DNA of 64,000 nucleotides from Microbacterium sp. BK668 (GTDB taxonomy: Bacteria; Actinomycetota; Actinomycetes; Actinomycetales; Microbacteriaceae). Below are positions 47,469 through 56,042 of this stretch, one piece after another. The DNA lies in the NCBI RefSeq assembly GCF_004362195.1, contig NZ_SNWG01000001.1:2356001-2420000 (forward strand), given 5' to 3'. Positions within the stretch are counted from its first letter, which is position 1; every line of letters starts with the position of its first letter. The notes under the pieces were generated by a model. The model saw only the letters and a program-made list of their open reading frames with translations. It had not been told where the DNA came from and searched no databases. The position numbers and the translations under genes are program-made.

Positions 47469-48093
47469 GTTCTCGTCCTCCCCATCCGGCGCGCTCGAGC
47501 TCGGCGCGGAGCTTGGCGAGACAGCGCTGCCGGGTCGGCCCGATGGAACCGACGGGCATGGCCAGGTCCTCGGCGATCCGCGCGTAGTCGGGTCTCTCGT
47601 CGAACGCGACGATGCGCAGGAGGTGTCGGCATCGGTCATCGAGCCGCGCCACCGCGGTCCACAGGCGGACCCGCTCGTCCGCGGCGCCGGCCTCCTGCTC
47701 CGCCGACTCGTGCACCGGAAGGTGCGACTCGAGCGACTCGGCTTCGGTCGGCGTCGCGCGGCGGTGCTGCCGGCCCACCCGCCAGGCCTCCCGCCGAGCG
47801 CACATCGTCAACCAGCCCGACACGGCGCGGGGATCCGCGATCGACGCGTGTCGTCGCACGAGGGTGAGCCAGGTGGTCTGAACGACATCCTGTGCCAGAC
47901 CGGCGTCCAGGCCGTACGAGCGGACGATGTGCCACAGGGCGGGCGTCATGAGGCGCACGAGCTCGTCCATCGCGCGGCTGTCCCCTTCGCGCCATCGCAC
48001 GAACAGCGCGCCCGCGTGCTCCCATCGAGCGGGCTCGACGGAGTCGACGGATGCCTCGGCGCCCCCGTGCGTCATAGCGCCCATTGTGTCCAC
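47458..48093 (-). CDS. ECF-type RNA polymerase sigma factor
   Basis: A 211-residue sigma-70 family protein. Region 2 is visible as FVRWREGDSRAMDELVRLMT through GLAQDVVQTTWLTLVRRH, and region 4 as LLRIVAFDERPDYARIAEDL with SIGPTRQRCLAKLR. It heads the sigma, partner, subtilase, TPR-CHAT gene run and probably controls it. Three starts are close together: GTG 48093, ATG 48084 and ATG 48075; the ribosome binding site does not decide. Confidence 0.85.
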   Translation of the reverse strand: MDTMGAMTHGGAEASVDSVEPARWEHAGALFVRWREGDSRAMDELVRLMTPALWHIVRSYGLDAGLAQDVVQTTWLTLVRRHASIADPRAVSGWLTMCARREAWRVGRQHRRATPTEAESLESHLPVHESAEQEAGAADERVRLWTAVARLDDRCRHLLRIVAFDERPDYARIAEDLAMPVGSIGPTRQRCLAKLRAELERAGWGGREHGR

Positions 48094-48257
48094 GTGGAGA
48101 AGAGAGCGATAGTGCCCAGGAGATACACGTGAGCAGGATCGGTTTCCCCCGGCTCGGATGTATCACGCCTGCGGAGGTCGGCCTCATCCGGTGACGCACG
48201 CACGGCGGGGCGTGTCACGGGGGAGGAGGATGCCGCGACCCGAGGCATCCTCCTTCC

Positions 48258-49172
48258 TCAGCCGCGCGCGAGCTCTTCCAGGGTGTCGTGGCCCAGACGC
48301 GCGTAGTCGGGGTTGTCGTCGCTGTGCGCGAGCAGGAGCACGGCCACGGCAGCCGCCCACGCGCGGGCGCGGTCCCACGTCGGCGGTGCGTAGCGATCGG
48401 CCGTCGCAGCGCGGAAGCGGCTCCGGCCGTGCTCGTCGAAGGCGAGCCACGCGACGGCGAGGTCGTAGGCCGGGTCGCCCGCCGTGACATCGCCCCAGTC
48501 GATGATCGCCACGAGCGTCCCGCCGCGCGCGATGAGGTTGCCCGGGTGCAGGTCGCCGTGGATCCACACGGGCGGGCCCTCCCACGTCGCGGCCGCCGCA
48601 CCCGCCCGCCAGAGGTCGCCGGCGTGGTCCAGGAGTCCGGTCGGCACGGCCTTTCGATCGCGCAGCAGAGACATCCGGTCCTCCACAGCAGGAGCGCGGG
48701 ACGGCAAGGGCACGCCACGAACGGGGTTCACCGGGAAGTCGGCGGGCGCCGGTCGATGCAGCGCCTCGAGGGCAGCGGCCAGGCGCTCGGCCCATCCGGA
48801 GCGCTCGGGGCGGGCGACGTCCAGGCCGCGATCGCCGTCGAACCAGGGGACGACCGACCACGCCCACGGGAACCCGCCGCCTGGGACGCCGTGCACGATC
48901 GGCGCCGGCACGCCGACTCCGACGGCCGCGACCCTCGGGGCGAGCACGTCGAGCGCGCGCTGCTCGTGGAGAACGAGGGGAGCCGCGACGGCTCGTCGGG
49001 GCAGTCGCGCGGCGAGCCGGTCGCCGAGGCGCCACAGCTCGCTGTCCCACCCCTCGGCGACCTTCGACGGGGGCAGCGGGGAGAGGTCCGGGAGATCCGC
49101 GGCCTGCGAAGCCACCAGGCGCTTCACCAGCTCGCTGCTGATCTGCACCTCCGCGGCGGGCTTGTCCGGCAT
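48258..49172 (-). CDS. Aminoglycoside phosphotransferase (APH) family protein
   Basis: A 304-residue kinase-fold protein. The catalytic loop is WIHGDLHPGNLI and the metal-binding motif IIDWGDVTAGDPAYDLA. Such proteins phosphorylate antibiotics, homoserine, or other small hydroxyl compounds; resistance cannot be concluded. The nucleotide-binding N-lobe includes LAARLPRR. It is divergent from the fructose operon, with about 115 bases between. Confidence 0.88.
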   Translation of the reverse strand: MPDKPAAEVQISSELVKRLVASQAADLPDLSPLPPSKVAEGWDSELWRLGDRLAARLPRRAVAAPLVLHEQRALDVLAPRVAAVGVGVPAPIVHGVPGGGFPWAWSVVPWFDGDRGLDVARPERSGWAERLAAALEALHRPAPADFPVNPVRGVPLPSRAPAVEDRMSLLRDRKAVPTGLLDHAGDLWRAGAAAATWEGPPVWIHGDLHPGNLIARGGTLVAIIDWGDVTAGDPAYDLAVAWLAFDEHGRSRFRAATADRYAPPTWDRARAWAAAVAVLLLAHSDDNPDYARLGHDTLEELARG

Positions 49173-49230
49173 TCCGCGAGGCTATCGTGTCGCCGCCCGG
49201 AGTCCCGATCTGCATTTATGTGGGAATGAC

Positions 49231-49259
49231 TTGTTTTGGCTTTGGCTCTGTTGTATCTT
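49231..49259 (+). promoter_or_regulatory. Promoter of the fructose PTS operon
   Basis: TTGTTT (49231-49236) and TATCTT (49254-49259) are exactly 17 bases apart in an AT-rich island unlike its surroundings. The -35 region contains the direct repeat TTTTGGC/TTTGGC, a possible DeoR-type operator. Confidence 0.65.
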
Positions 49260-49286
49260 GGTGTCACCTTGACGGTGAGGAACCAC

Positions 49287-50072
49287 ATGTACGCGACGGA
49301 GCGACAAGCTCACATCACTCGGCATCTCGCCGAGCGCGGCCGCGTCTCGGTCGTCGTGCTCGCCGACGACCTGGGCGTGACGACCGAGACGATCCGCCGG
49401 GATCTCGACGCGCTCGAGCACCAGGGGCTGCTGCGCCGAGTACACGGCGGAGCCGTTCCGGCGCGCGCCGGCAGCGTCTCGGAGCCGTCGATCGCAGAGC
49501 GGATGACGGTCAACTCCGACGCGAAGCGGGCCATCGCCCACCGGGCGCTCGACGTCATCACCGACGGATACCGCGGCGCTGTCGTGTTCGACGCCGGCTC
49601 GACCGTCGGGGCCGTCGCAGCAGGCATCGGGGAGCGCATCGCCGCGACCGGGGCGCGCCTGGATGTCGTGACGCACGCGGTACCGGTCGCGCACACCCTC
49701 TCTCTGCTGCCCGACATCGGGCTCACCGTCCTGGGCGGACAGGTGCGCGGGCTCACCGCCGCCGCCGTCGGCCCGTCGACCCTCTCGGCACTCGCGACGC
49801 TCCGCCCGGACCTCGCCTTCGTCGGGACCAACGGCGTCTCCGCGGAATTCGGTCTGAGCACACCCGACCCGGCCGAAGCGGCGGTCAAGACCGCGATCGT
49901 CCGGTCGGCTCGCCGCGTGGTGGCCCTCGCGGACCGCGCCAAGTTCGGCGTGGAGTCGTTCGTGCGCTTCGCCGACCTCGACGAGATCGACATCCTCGTG
50001 ACGGATGCCGCGCCCGACCGGCCGCTGGCTGCCGCACTCGCCGCGGCGGGCGTGGAGGTGTGGCTCGCATGA
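49287..50072 (+). CDS. DeoR family repressor of the fructose operon
   Basis: A 261-residue regulator. The N-terminal DeoR helix-turn-helix reads RGRVSVVVLADDLGVTTETI then RRDLDALEHQGLLRRVHGGA; the C-terminal DeoRC sugar-phosphate sensor has VVFDAGSTVGAVA, TNGVSAEFGLST and KFGVESFVRFADLDEIDILV. By context it should sense fructose 1-phosphate and repress its own operon. GGTGAGG precedes the ATG. The stop overlaps the fruK start by four bases. Confidence 0.92.
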   Translation: MYATERQAHITRHLAERGRVSVVVLADDLGVTTETIRRDLDALEHQGLLRRVHGGAVPARAGSVSEPSIAERMTVNSDAKRAIAHRALDVITDGYRGAVVFDAGSTVGAVAAGIGERIAATGARLDVVTHAVPVAHTLSLLPDIGLTVLGGQVRGLTAAAVGPSTLSALATLRPDLAFVGTNGVSAEFGLSTPDPAEAAVKTAIVRSARRVVALADRAKFGVESFVRFADLDEIDILVTDAAPDRPLAAALAAAGVEVWLA

Positions 50073-51016
50073 TCGTCACCCTCACCGCCAACCCGTCGCT
50101 CGACCGCACGATCACCTTGGCTGACACCCTGCGGCCGGGCGAGGTGCAGGCGGCGACCTCCGCGCGCGAGGATGCCGGGGGCAAAGGCATCAACGTCGCC
50201 CGCGTCATCGGAGCGGCGGGCGCCCGATCGCTCGCCGTGCTGCCGCTCGCGGCCGACGACCCGTACGACGCCGCGCTCAGGACCTCCGCTGTCGCAGCCC
50301 GGCGCGTCGCGATCCACGGACGAGTCCGCGCCAACATCACCATCACCGACCCCGCAGGCGTCACGACGAAGCTCAACCTCCCGGGCGCGCGGTTCGCCCC
50401 CGACGACGTGGCGGCCGTCATCGACGCCGTCGTGGACGCCTGCTCGGGCGCACGATGGCTCGCACTGGCCGGCTCGCTGCCACCCGGCGCCGGCGACGAC
50501 TTCTACGTCGCGACCATCGGGGCCGTTCGGGCACGTCTCGGGGCGGACGCACCGCGGATCGCCGTCGACACCTCCGGCGCAGCCCTCGCCGCCGTCGTCG
50601 AGAGCGGACGCCCCGATCTCATCAAGCCCAACGACGAGGAGCTCGCCGAGCTCGCCGGCGTCGAACTCGCCCAGGGCGACGACCTGGCGGCCGCCGTGCT
50701 CCCGGTCGCCCGCCGCCTGGTTCCCGGCCGGGTCGGGGCGGCCCTCGTGACGCTCGGCGCGACCGGCGCCGTGCTCGTCGACGCCGAGGGGGCGTGGGCG
50801 GGCACCCCGCCGCGCATACGCGTCGTGAGCACGGTCGGCGCGGGCGACAGCTCTCTCGCCGGCTACCTGCTCGCCGATCTCGACGGGGCCGGCCCCGAAG
50901 AGCGGCTCCGCCGGGCCATCCGCTACGGAGCGGCCGCGGCATCCCTGCCCGGAACCCAGGCGCCCTCGCCCGCCGACCTCCCGGACGGCGACGTGCCGAT
51001 CCGGACTCTTCCCTGA
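50069..51016 (+). CDS. fruK: 1-phosphofructokinase
   Basis: PfkB-family kinase converting fructose 1-phosphate, the product of PTS uptake, to fructose 1,6-bisphosphate (315 residues). Motifs: N-terminal TLTANPSLDRTI, DAGGKGINVARV, LAGSLPPG, KPNDEELAEL and VSTVGAGDSSLAGYL with the catalytic Asp. Start overlaps the regulator's stop (ATGA). The permease gene follows after 29 bases. Confidence 0.94.
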   Translation: MIVTLTANPSLDRTITLADTLRPGEVQAATSAREDAGGKGINVARVIGAAGARSLAVLPLAADDPYDAALRTSAVAARRVAIHGRVRANITITDPAGVTTKLNLPGARFAPDDVAAVIDAVVDACSGARWLALAGSLPPGAGDDFYVATIGAVRARLGADAPRIAVDTSGAALAAVVESGRPDLIKPNDEELAELAGVELAQGDDLAAAVLPVARRLVPGRVGAALVTLGATGAVLVDAEGAWAGTPPRIRVVSTVGAGDSSLAGYLLADLDGAGPEERLRRAIRYGAAAASLPGTQAPSPADLPDGDVPIRTLP

Positions 51017-51045
51017 ACCTGCATCACCGACCTGAGGAGGTCATC

Positions 51046-53127
51046 GTGTCACACACCATCACACCAGAGCTCGTGAGCCTCGATGTCGGGCTCGGCGCCG
51101 ACAAGGCCGCCGTCATCCGAGCCCTCGCCGCACGCGTCGTCGCGCAGGGTCGCGCCACCGACGCCGGCGCCCTCTTCGCCGACGCATGGGCGCGCGAGGA
51201 GAAGGACGAGACGGGTCTTCCCGGCGGCATCGCCATCCCGCACGCCAAGAGCGCCGCCGTGAACGAGGCGTCGCTCGCGTTCGCGCGCCTCAAGCCCGGC
51301 GTGGATTTCGGCGCACCGGACGGCCCCGCCGACCTCGTGTTCCTCATCGCCGCGCCCGAGGGCGCAGCCGAGGCGCATCTGGCGGTCCTGTCGAAGCTCG
51401 CCCGCAGCCTCATGCAGGACGACTTCACCAGCGGCTTGCGCGCTGCCGGCTCGACGGCCGAGGTCGTCTCGATCGTGCGCCGTGCCATCGGGGAGGAGGA
51501 CGCGGCGCCCGCCTCCGCGACGGGAGCGGGCACATCGGCCGTCGCCGGGTCGGTCGGCGCTCCGGCCGGGCAGGCCGCGGCAACCGCCACCGCACCCGGC
51601 CTCACGGTCGAGGGGCGTCCCGCGCGCATCGTCGCCGTCACGTCCTGCGCCACCGGGATCGCCCACACCTTCATGGCGGCGGACGCTCTGACCGCCGCGG
51701 GCAAGAAGAACGGCGTCGACCTCACCGTCGAGCCGCAGGGCTCGAGCGGCTACCAGGCGCTGCCGCAGGGGGTCATCGACGGCGCCGACGCGGTCATCTT
51801 CGCCACCGACGTCGACGTGCGCGAGCTCCAGCGGTTCGCCGGGAAGCCCGTCGTCCGCTCCGGCGTCAAGCGCGGAATCGAGCAGCCCGACCAGCTGATC
51901 GCCGAAGCGGTGGCGGCGGCCAACAACCCCGCCGCCACGCGGGTGTCGGGAACGGCCGCGGCGGCGGGTGCCGCCGCACCGACCGAGTCGCTGTCGTGGG
52001 GCGCCCGCATCCAGCGGATCCTCCTCACCGGCGTCAGCTACATGATCCCCTTCGTGGCCGGCGGTGGTCTCCTGATCGCTCTCGGCTTCCTGCTCGCGGG
52101 CTACGAGGTCACCGATTTCGGTTTCGACGTCGTGGTCCAGAATGCGCTGTGGGATCTGCCCGCGGGCGGCCTCGGCCGGTACCTCGGCTCGGTCGCGTTC
52201 GTCATCGGCGCAACCTCCATGGGCTTCCTCGTGTCGGCTCTCGCGGGCTATATCTCCTTCGCGATCGCCGACCGCCCCGGCATCGCGCCGGGCTTCGTCG
52301 CTGGCGCCGTCGCGGTGCTCATGAGCTCGGGCTTCATCGGCGGCATCGTCGGCGGTCTGCTGGCCGGCTTCGTCGCACTGGCGATCGGCCGGCTCAACGC
52401 GCCGCGGTGGCTGCGCGGTCTCATGCCCGTCGTGATCATCCCGCTCGTCGCATCGATCGTCGCCTCGGGCCTGCTCATCCTCTTCCTGGGCCGCCCCATC
52501 GCGACCCTCATGGAGTGGCTCAACACGTGGCTGACCGACGTCGCGAACACCTCCGGCATCATCGTCGTCGGCGTCATCCTCGGCCTCATGATGTGCTTCG
52601 ACCTCGGCGGTCCGGTCAACAAGGTCGCGTACGCGTTCGCCGTCGCGGGGCTCGCCTCGGCGTCGGCGGAGAACACGACCCCGTACCTCATCATGGCGGC
52701 CGTGATGGCGGCGGGCATGGTGCCGCCGCTGGCCATGGCGCTGGCCTCGACGGTCCTCGCCCGCAACATGTTCACACCCGTCGAGCGGGAGAACGGCGTG
52801 GCCGCGTGGCTGCTCGGCGCCTCGTTCATCAGCGAAGGAGCGATTCCGTTCGCGGCCGCCGACCCCCTCCGCGTCATCCCTGCGTCGATGGTGGGCGGTG
52901 CCGTGACGGGCGGCCTCAGCATGGCGCTGGGCGTGCAGTCGCTCGCGCCGCACGGAGGCATCTTCGTCTTCTTCGCGATCAACCCCTTCTGGGCTTTCGC
53001 GGTGTCGATCATCGCCGGTACGGTCGTGACAGCGTTCCTCGTCGTCGCCTTCAAGCGCTTCATCGCCCCGAAGGAGCTCGAGGCCGCCGAGGCGAGCAGC
53101 CTGACGGCGACCGCCGTCCCCGCCTGA
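51046..53127 (+). CDS. fruA: Fructose PTS permease EIIABC
   Basis: A 693-residue fusion that imports and phosphorylates fructose. Domain order is IIA (residues ~1-150, phospho-His66 in GIAIPHAKS), an Ala-rich linker, IIB (~190-295, phospho-Cys201 in TSCATGIAHTFMAA) and the membrane IIC part (~330-680, about ten helices, starting ILLTGVSYMIPFVAGGGLLI). GAGGAGG lies just before the GTG. All three functional domains are in one chain, so only HPr and EI are needed in addition. Confidence 0.95.
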   Translation: MSHTITPELVSLDVGLGADKAAVIRALAARVVAQGRATDAGALFADAWAREEKDETGLPGGIAIPHAKSAAVNEASLAFARLKPGVDFGAPDGPADLVFLIAAPEGAAEAHLAVLSKLARSLMQDDFTSGLRAAGSTAEVVSIVRRAIGEEDAAPASATGAGTSAVAGSVGAPAGQAAATATAPGLTVEGRPARIVAVTSCATGIAHTFMAADALTAAGKKNGVDLTVEPQGSSGYQALPQGVIDGADAVIFATDVDVRELQRFAGKPVVRSGVKRGIEQPDQLIAEAVAAANNPAATRVSGTAAAAGAAAPTESLSWGARIQRILLTGVSYMIPFVAGGGLLIALGFLLAGYEVTDFGFDVVVQNALWDLPAGGLGRYLGSVAFVIGATSMGFLVSALAGYISFAIADRPGIAPGFVAGAVAVLMSSGFIGGIVGGLLAGFVALAIGRLNAPRWLRGLMPVVIIPLVASIVASGLLILFLGRPIATLMEWLNTWLTDVANTSGIIVVGVILGLMMCFDLGGPVNKVAYAFAVAGLASASAENTTPYLIMAAVMAAGMVPPLAMALASTVLARNMFTPVERENGVAAWLLGASFISEGAIPFAAADPLRVIPASMVGGAVTGGLSMALGVQSLAPHGGIFVFFAINPFWAFAVSIIAGTVVTAFLVVAFKRFIAPKELEAAEASSLTATAVPA

Positions 53128-53163
53128 CCAGGAATCCTCGCCGAGACAAGAACAGGAGCACTC

Positions 53164-53433
53164 ATGGCAGAACGCCAGGCCACCATCGCGAGCAGCTCGG
53201 GCCTCCACGCCCGCCCCGCCAAGCTCTTCGTGCAGGCCGTGCAGCAGAAGCCGGTCCCCGTCACGATCGCCGTCGACGGCGGCCCCGACCTCAACGCGGG
53301 GAGCATCCTCTCGCTCATGGGTCTGGGAGCTTCGAAGGGAACCGTCGTGACCCTCAAGGCGGAAGGCGAGGGTGCCGATCAGGCGCTCGACGAGCTCGTC
53401 GAGCTGCTGGAGACGGATCTCGACGCCGAGTAG
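53164..53433 (+). CDS. ptsH: Phosphocarrier protein HPr
   Basis: An 89-residue PTS phosphocarrier. The active His15 is in SSGLHARPAKLF, and Ser47 in NAGSILSLMGLG occupies the usual Ser46 position, though the regulatory kinase is not seen here. It is the last gene of the fructose operon, which then ends in a strong symmetrical hairpin. AGGAGC precedes the ATG. Confidence 0.95.
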   Translation: MAERQATIASSSGLHARPAKLFVQAVQQKPVPVTIAVDGGPDLNAGSILSLMGLGASKGTVVTLKAEGEGADQALDELVELLETDLDAE

Positions 53434-53434
53434 A

Positions 53435-53483
53435 GACGACAGAAGGATGCCGCGGGCCGGTCCGGCCCGCGGCATCCGTCGTC
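53435..53483. terminator. Bidirectional terminator between ptsH and the MBL gene
   Basis: GGATGCCGCGGGCCGG (53445-53460) and CCGGCCCGCGGCATCC (53462-53477) are exact reverse complements around one T, and the flanking GACGAC/GTCGTC extend the stem past an AGAA bulge. It lies between two convergent genes. Confidence 0.85.
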
Positions 53484-53490
53484 TTCCCGG

Positions 53491-54129
53491 TCAGATGTCG
53501 GCGGCCTCGCCCGGTTCGAGCACCAGGAACTGCCCGCCGTCCTGCTCGACGGCCCATTGGAGCCGAGCGCGCGCCATGTCCCGACCGATCACCGACAGCG
53601 TCATGTCGTGCGTGCCGAAAGCCTGGCGCGGCGCCACAGCGAGGACGAAGTCCATCGCCTCGCCGATCTTCAGCCACGGTGCGCCGATGGGCGCGGCGAG
53701 GAGCGTGACGTCCACCCCCTTGGGGACGGCGTAGGAGTCGCCGGGGTAGTAGAACTGCTCGTTCACCAGCACGCCCACGTTCTGGATGACCGGGATCGAC
53801 TCGTGGATGACGGCGTGCGTGCCGCCGAAGAAGCGAAGCGTGAAGTCGTCGAGGGTGACCGTGTCGCCCGGAGCGACGACGGTGATGTCATAGCCCCCCG
53901 CAGCCTTCGCGACGCCCTCCGGACCGTAGATCGGGATGCCGGGGGAGTACTTGAGGATCTGGTCGAGGTGATCGGCCGTCCAGTGGTCGGGGTGCTCGTG
54001 GGTGATGACGACGGCGACGACGGTGTTGAGGTCGCTGAGCGGCAGGGTGAACGATCCGGGATCGATGATGAGCTTGCTGCCCTCGTTCTCGATCGTGAGG
54101 GCGGCATGCTCGAACTTGGTCACTCGCAT
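53491..54129 (-). CDS. MBL-fold metallo-hydrolase (UlaG-like)
   Basis: A 212-residue single-domain metallo-beta-lactamase fold protein. The metal site motif is VITHEHPDHW, after the strand SKLIIDPGSF; further ligands are FGGTHAVIHE, YYPGDSY and AFGTHDM. UlaG-like proteins hydrolyse lactones or phosphoesters; the substrate is unknown. The ATG at 54129 gives the typical MRVTKFEHAALTI start; ATG 54165 upstream adds a poor leader. Confidence 0.88.
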   Translation of the reverse strand: MRVTKFEHAALTIENEGSKLIIDPGSFTLPLSDLNTVVAVVITHEHPDHWTADHLDQILKYSPGIPIYGPEGVAKAAGGYDITVVAPGDTVTLDDFTLRFFGGTHAVIHESIPVIQNVGVLVNEQFYYPGDSYAVPKGVDVTLLAAPIGAPWLKIGEAMDFVLAVAPRQAFGTHDMTLSVIGRDMARARLQWAVEQDGGQFLVLEPGEAADI

Positions 54130-54191
54130 GTGACGAGTCAAGCCGTGCGGCGCGTCGTCCGGCAAGGGCGATTCTGCGTTCCCGCCTCGAT

Positions 54192-54220
54192 TTGGACGGG
54201 CTTCGCGGCCATGGCATACT
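54192..54220 (+). promoter_or_regulatory. Promoter of tRNA-Glu
   Basis: TTGGAC (54192-54197) and CATACT (54215-54220) are 17 bases apart and precede the tRNA by 16 bases. Confidence 0.6.
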
Positions 54221-54236
54221 TGAACGGTTGCCTGAC

Positions 54237-54312
54237 GGCCCCATCGTATAGCGGCCTAGTACGCCGCCCTCTCACGGCGGTAACGCGGGTTCGAATCCCG
54301 CTGGGGTCACCA
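54237..54312 (+). tRNA. tRNA-Glu (anticodon CTC)
   Basis: A full cloverleaf with encoded CCA. Acceptor strands GGCCCCA and TGGGGTC pair with one G-U; anticodon stem CCGCC/GGCGG closes the loop CTCTCAC with anticodon CTC; T arm is GCGGGTTCGAATCCCGC. The discriminator is A. Confidence 0.95.
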
Positions 54313-54355
54313 ACAGCAAGAAAGCCGGTCCGCCAGGACCGGCTTTCTTGCTGTT
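54312..54355 (+). terminator. 20-bp hairpin after tRNA-Glu
   Basis: A 20-base arm (54312-54331, starting AACAGCAAGAAAG) pairs perfectly with 54336-54355 around the loop GCCA. Its T-containing 3' arm (CTTTCTTGCTGTT) makes it an efficient-looking intrinsic terminator. Confidence 0.85.
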
Positions 54356-54548
54356 CGGCGTCAGTGGTCTCTTCGGACCCGCCCCGCGGGCGGTAGCCCC
54401 GCGGGCGGTCCTCGCGCCGCCGGGGAGGATTATCAAACGCCGGTCCATCGGTCAACCCACTCGGCCGATCGCCGGGTCGTCGTGAACATAAGAGGACCGG
54501 TAGAGAAGCGCGCAACGTGCGCCCCTGGGGTGAAGTCGAGTTCATGCG

Positions 54549-54836
54549 ATGAAAGATCTGCTCTTCAGCGGCAGCCGGTTCCTCACCACGGACGAAGTCG
54601 CCGACGCCGTCCTGCACTACGCACAGGTCCTCGCGCAGTACGGCCGGGCCGACGTCGTGCGCTTCCCCGCGCTGGTCGACGGCGTCGCCGCGAACTCGTG
54701 GCTCGCCCTCGGGCCCGGCACGGGCTCCGCCATCGCGGCCGTCGAAGTGCTCGATTCGCCGATCGAGCGGCTCGCCGGCGCGCACGAGGCCTCGGTGGAG
54801 ATCCAGCGGCGCAGCGAGCGGCTCGAGGGCGTCTGA
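54549..54836 (+). CDS. Small hypothetical protein
   Basis: A 95-residue protein beginning MKDLLFSGSRFLTTDEVADA, alpha/beta in character with no signal or membrane segment (VLHYAQVLAQYGRADVVRFP, LALGPGTGSAIAAVEVLDSP). Codon bias is normal. No function is suggested; it is convergent with the DUF4349 gene with four bases between. About 190 bases upstream contain only a duplicated CCCCGCGGGCGGT. Confidence 0.65.
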   Translation: MKDLLFSGSRFLTTDEVADAVLHYAQVLAQYGRADVVRFPALVDGVAANSWLALGPGTGSAIAAVEVLDSPIERLAGAHEASVEIQRRSERLEGV

Positions 54837-54839
54837 GCT

Positions 54840-56042
54840 CTACGCTTCGCGGTCCCCACCCTCACGAGCCTGCTCAGCGAGGCTTTGCGAGGCAGGGGCG
54901 CCCGCGTCGCGCTCCGACCGAGCCCGCGCCCGGCGTGCCGCGCGGCGGCGCGTCACCAGCCGCACCACGCCCCAGATCACGAGCGCGACGACAGCGGCCA
55001 GCGCGAGCCAGGGGATGATGAACCCGAGCGCGATGACGATGCCGTTGAGCGTGGCCACGAGCCCGTTCCAACCGGCCGCCAGTCCGTCGGCGAATCCGGC
55101 AGGATCCGCCTCGACGGGCTCGGCGACGGGTGTCAGCGTGACGGTCAGCGTCGACAGCTCGACCTGACCCTCCAGCGACTCCAGCTGCTGCTGGTACGAC
55201 TCCAGGGTGGCCTGGCGCTCGGACAGCGCCGTCTCGGCGGCGATGAGATCCGAGAGGTCCCCGGCCTGCGCGAGAAGTGCGGTGAGCCGGTCGACGGAGG
55301 CCTGCGTCGCATCGATCCGCGCCTGCAGGTCGACCGTCTGCTCGGTCACGTCCTGGCGGTTGATCGTCGAGGCCGTGACCTCGCCCAGGTCGGCGAGATC
55401 GTTCACGGTCGCCGTGAGCCGGTCGGCGGGCACCCGCACCGTGATCACCGCACCGTCGGTCGGCGGATACGGATACGGATACGGATACGCCGTGTCGTAT
55501 CCTGCGCCGGGGTCGACCGGCACCACCTGTCCGCTCTGGCCGATGCTCAGGGACTCGACGTAGCCGCCGGCCGCCTCGGCGGCTGCTCCGACCTTCGCCG
55601 TCGCGTCCCGCACGTCCTCGACGACGACGGTCGCTGAAGCCGTCGTGATGATGTCGCGGCCCGCCGGGCGGTCGGCGAGCGGAACCGACGAGGACTCGAG
55701 CGTGCTCGACGAATCGCGCGCCCCCTCCGCCACCTGCGCCCCGGAGTCGCCCGTCATCGTCTCGGGAGCAGCGGGCGCAGAACCCGCCTGGTCCGAGACG
55801 GATGAGCCGGCCGACCCCGACACGATCGGGACGATCGTCGGCGCGGCGATCGCGGCCACCACGACGACCGCGGCAGCGGCTGCTCCGCCGATCCACCACC
55901 GTCCGCGCCGCGCGCGCTGCGCGCGCCGCTGCCGCGCGATCTCGGCGAACAGCGACTCCTCGATCTCCGCGATGCGTGCGTCGGGCAGCTCGGGAAGGCC
56001 GGCCTCTTCTGCGGTGGCCTCCTCGCGGCGTGACGTGTTCAT
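54840..56042 (-). CDS. DUF4349 membrane protein, probable partner/anti-sigma of the adjacent ECF sigma
   Basis: A 400-residue protein. The first ~45 residues are cytosolic and helical (PDARIAEIEESLFAEIARQR), then a transmembrane helix (~48-72), an extracytoplasmic DUF4349 domain with coiled coil (VDLQARIDATQASVDRLTAL, AETALSERQATLESYQQQLE) and a second helix (~345-370) before a basic tail. A PYPYPYP run follows residue 185. Its ATG overlaps the sigma stop by four bases, so it is likely the sigma factor's membrane regulator. Confidence 0.82.
   Translation of the reverse strand: MNTSRREEATAEEAGLPELPDARIAEIEESLFAEIARQRRAQRARRGRWWIGGAAAAAVVVVAAIAAPTIVPIVSGSAGSSVSDQAGSAPAAPETMTGDSGAQVAEGARDSSSTLESSSVPLADRPAGRDIITTASATVVVEDVRDATAKVGAAAEAAGGYVESLSIGQSGQVVPVDPGAGYDTAYPYPYPYPPTDGAVITVRVPADRLTATVNDLADLGEVTASTINRQDVTEQTVDLQARIDATQASVDRLTALLAQAGDLSDLIAAETALSERQATLESYQQQLESLEGQVELSTLTVTLTPVAEPVEADPAGFADGLAAGWNGLVATLNGIVIALGFIIPWLALAAVVALVIWGVVRLVTRRRAARRARARSERDAGAPASQSLAEQAREGGDREA

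Noticed and set aside
48258-49172. Aminoglycoside resistance gene
   Set aside because: The fold is APH-like but the family covers many kinases; nothing in the sequence or neighbours indicates antibiotic modification.
49264-49278. Inverted repeat TCACC/GGTGA ahead of the fructose regulator
   Set aside because: Only five base pairs and overlapping the ribosome binding site; too weak to call an operator.
54382-54411. Duplicated CCCCGCGGGCGGT behind tRNA-Glu
   Set aside because: Two copies of a GC-only string in a 70 % GC genome; no link to a gene or structure beyond a weak hairpin.
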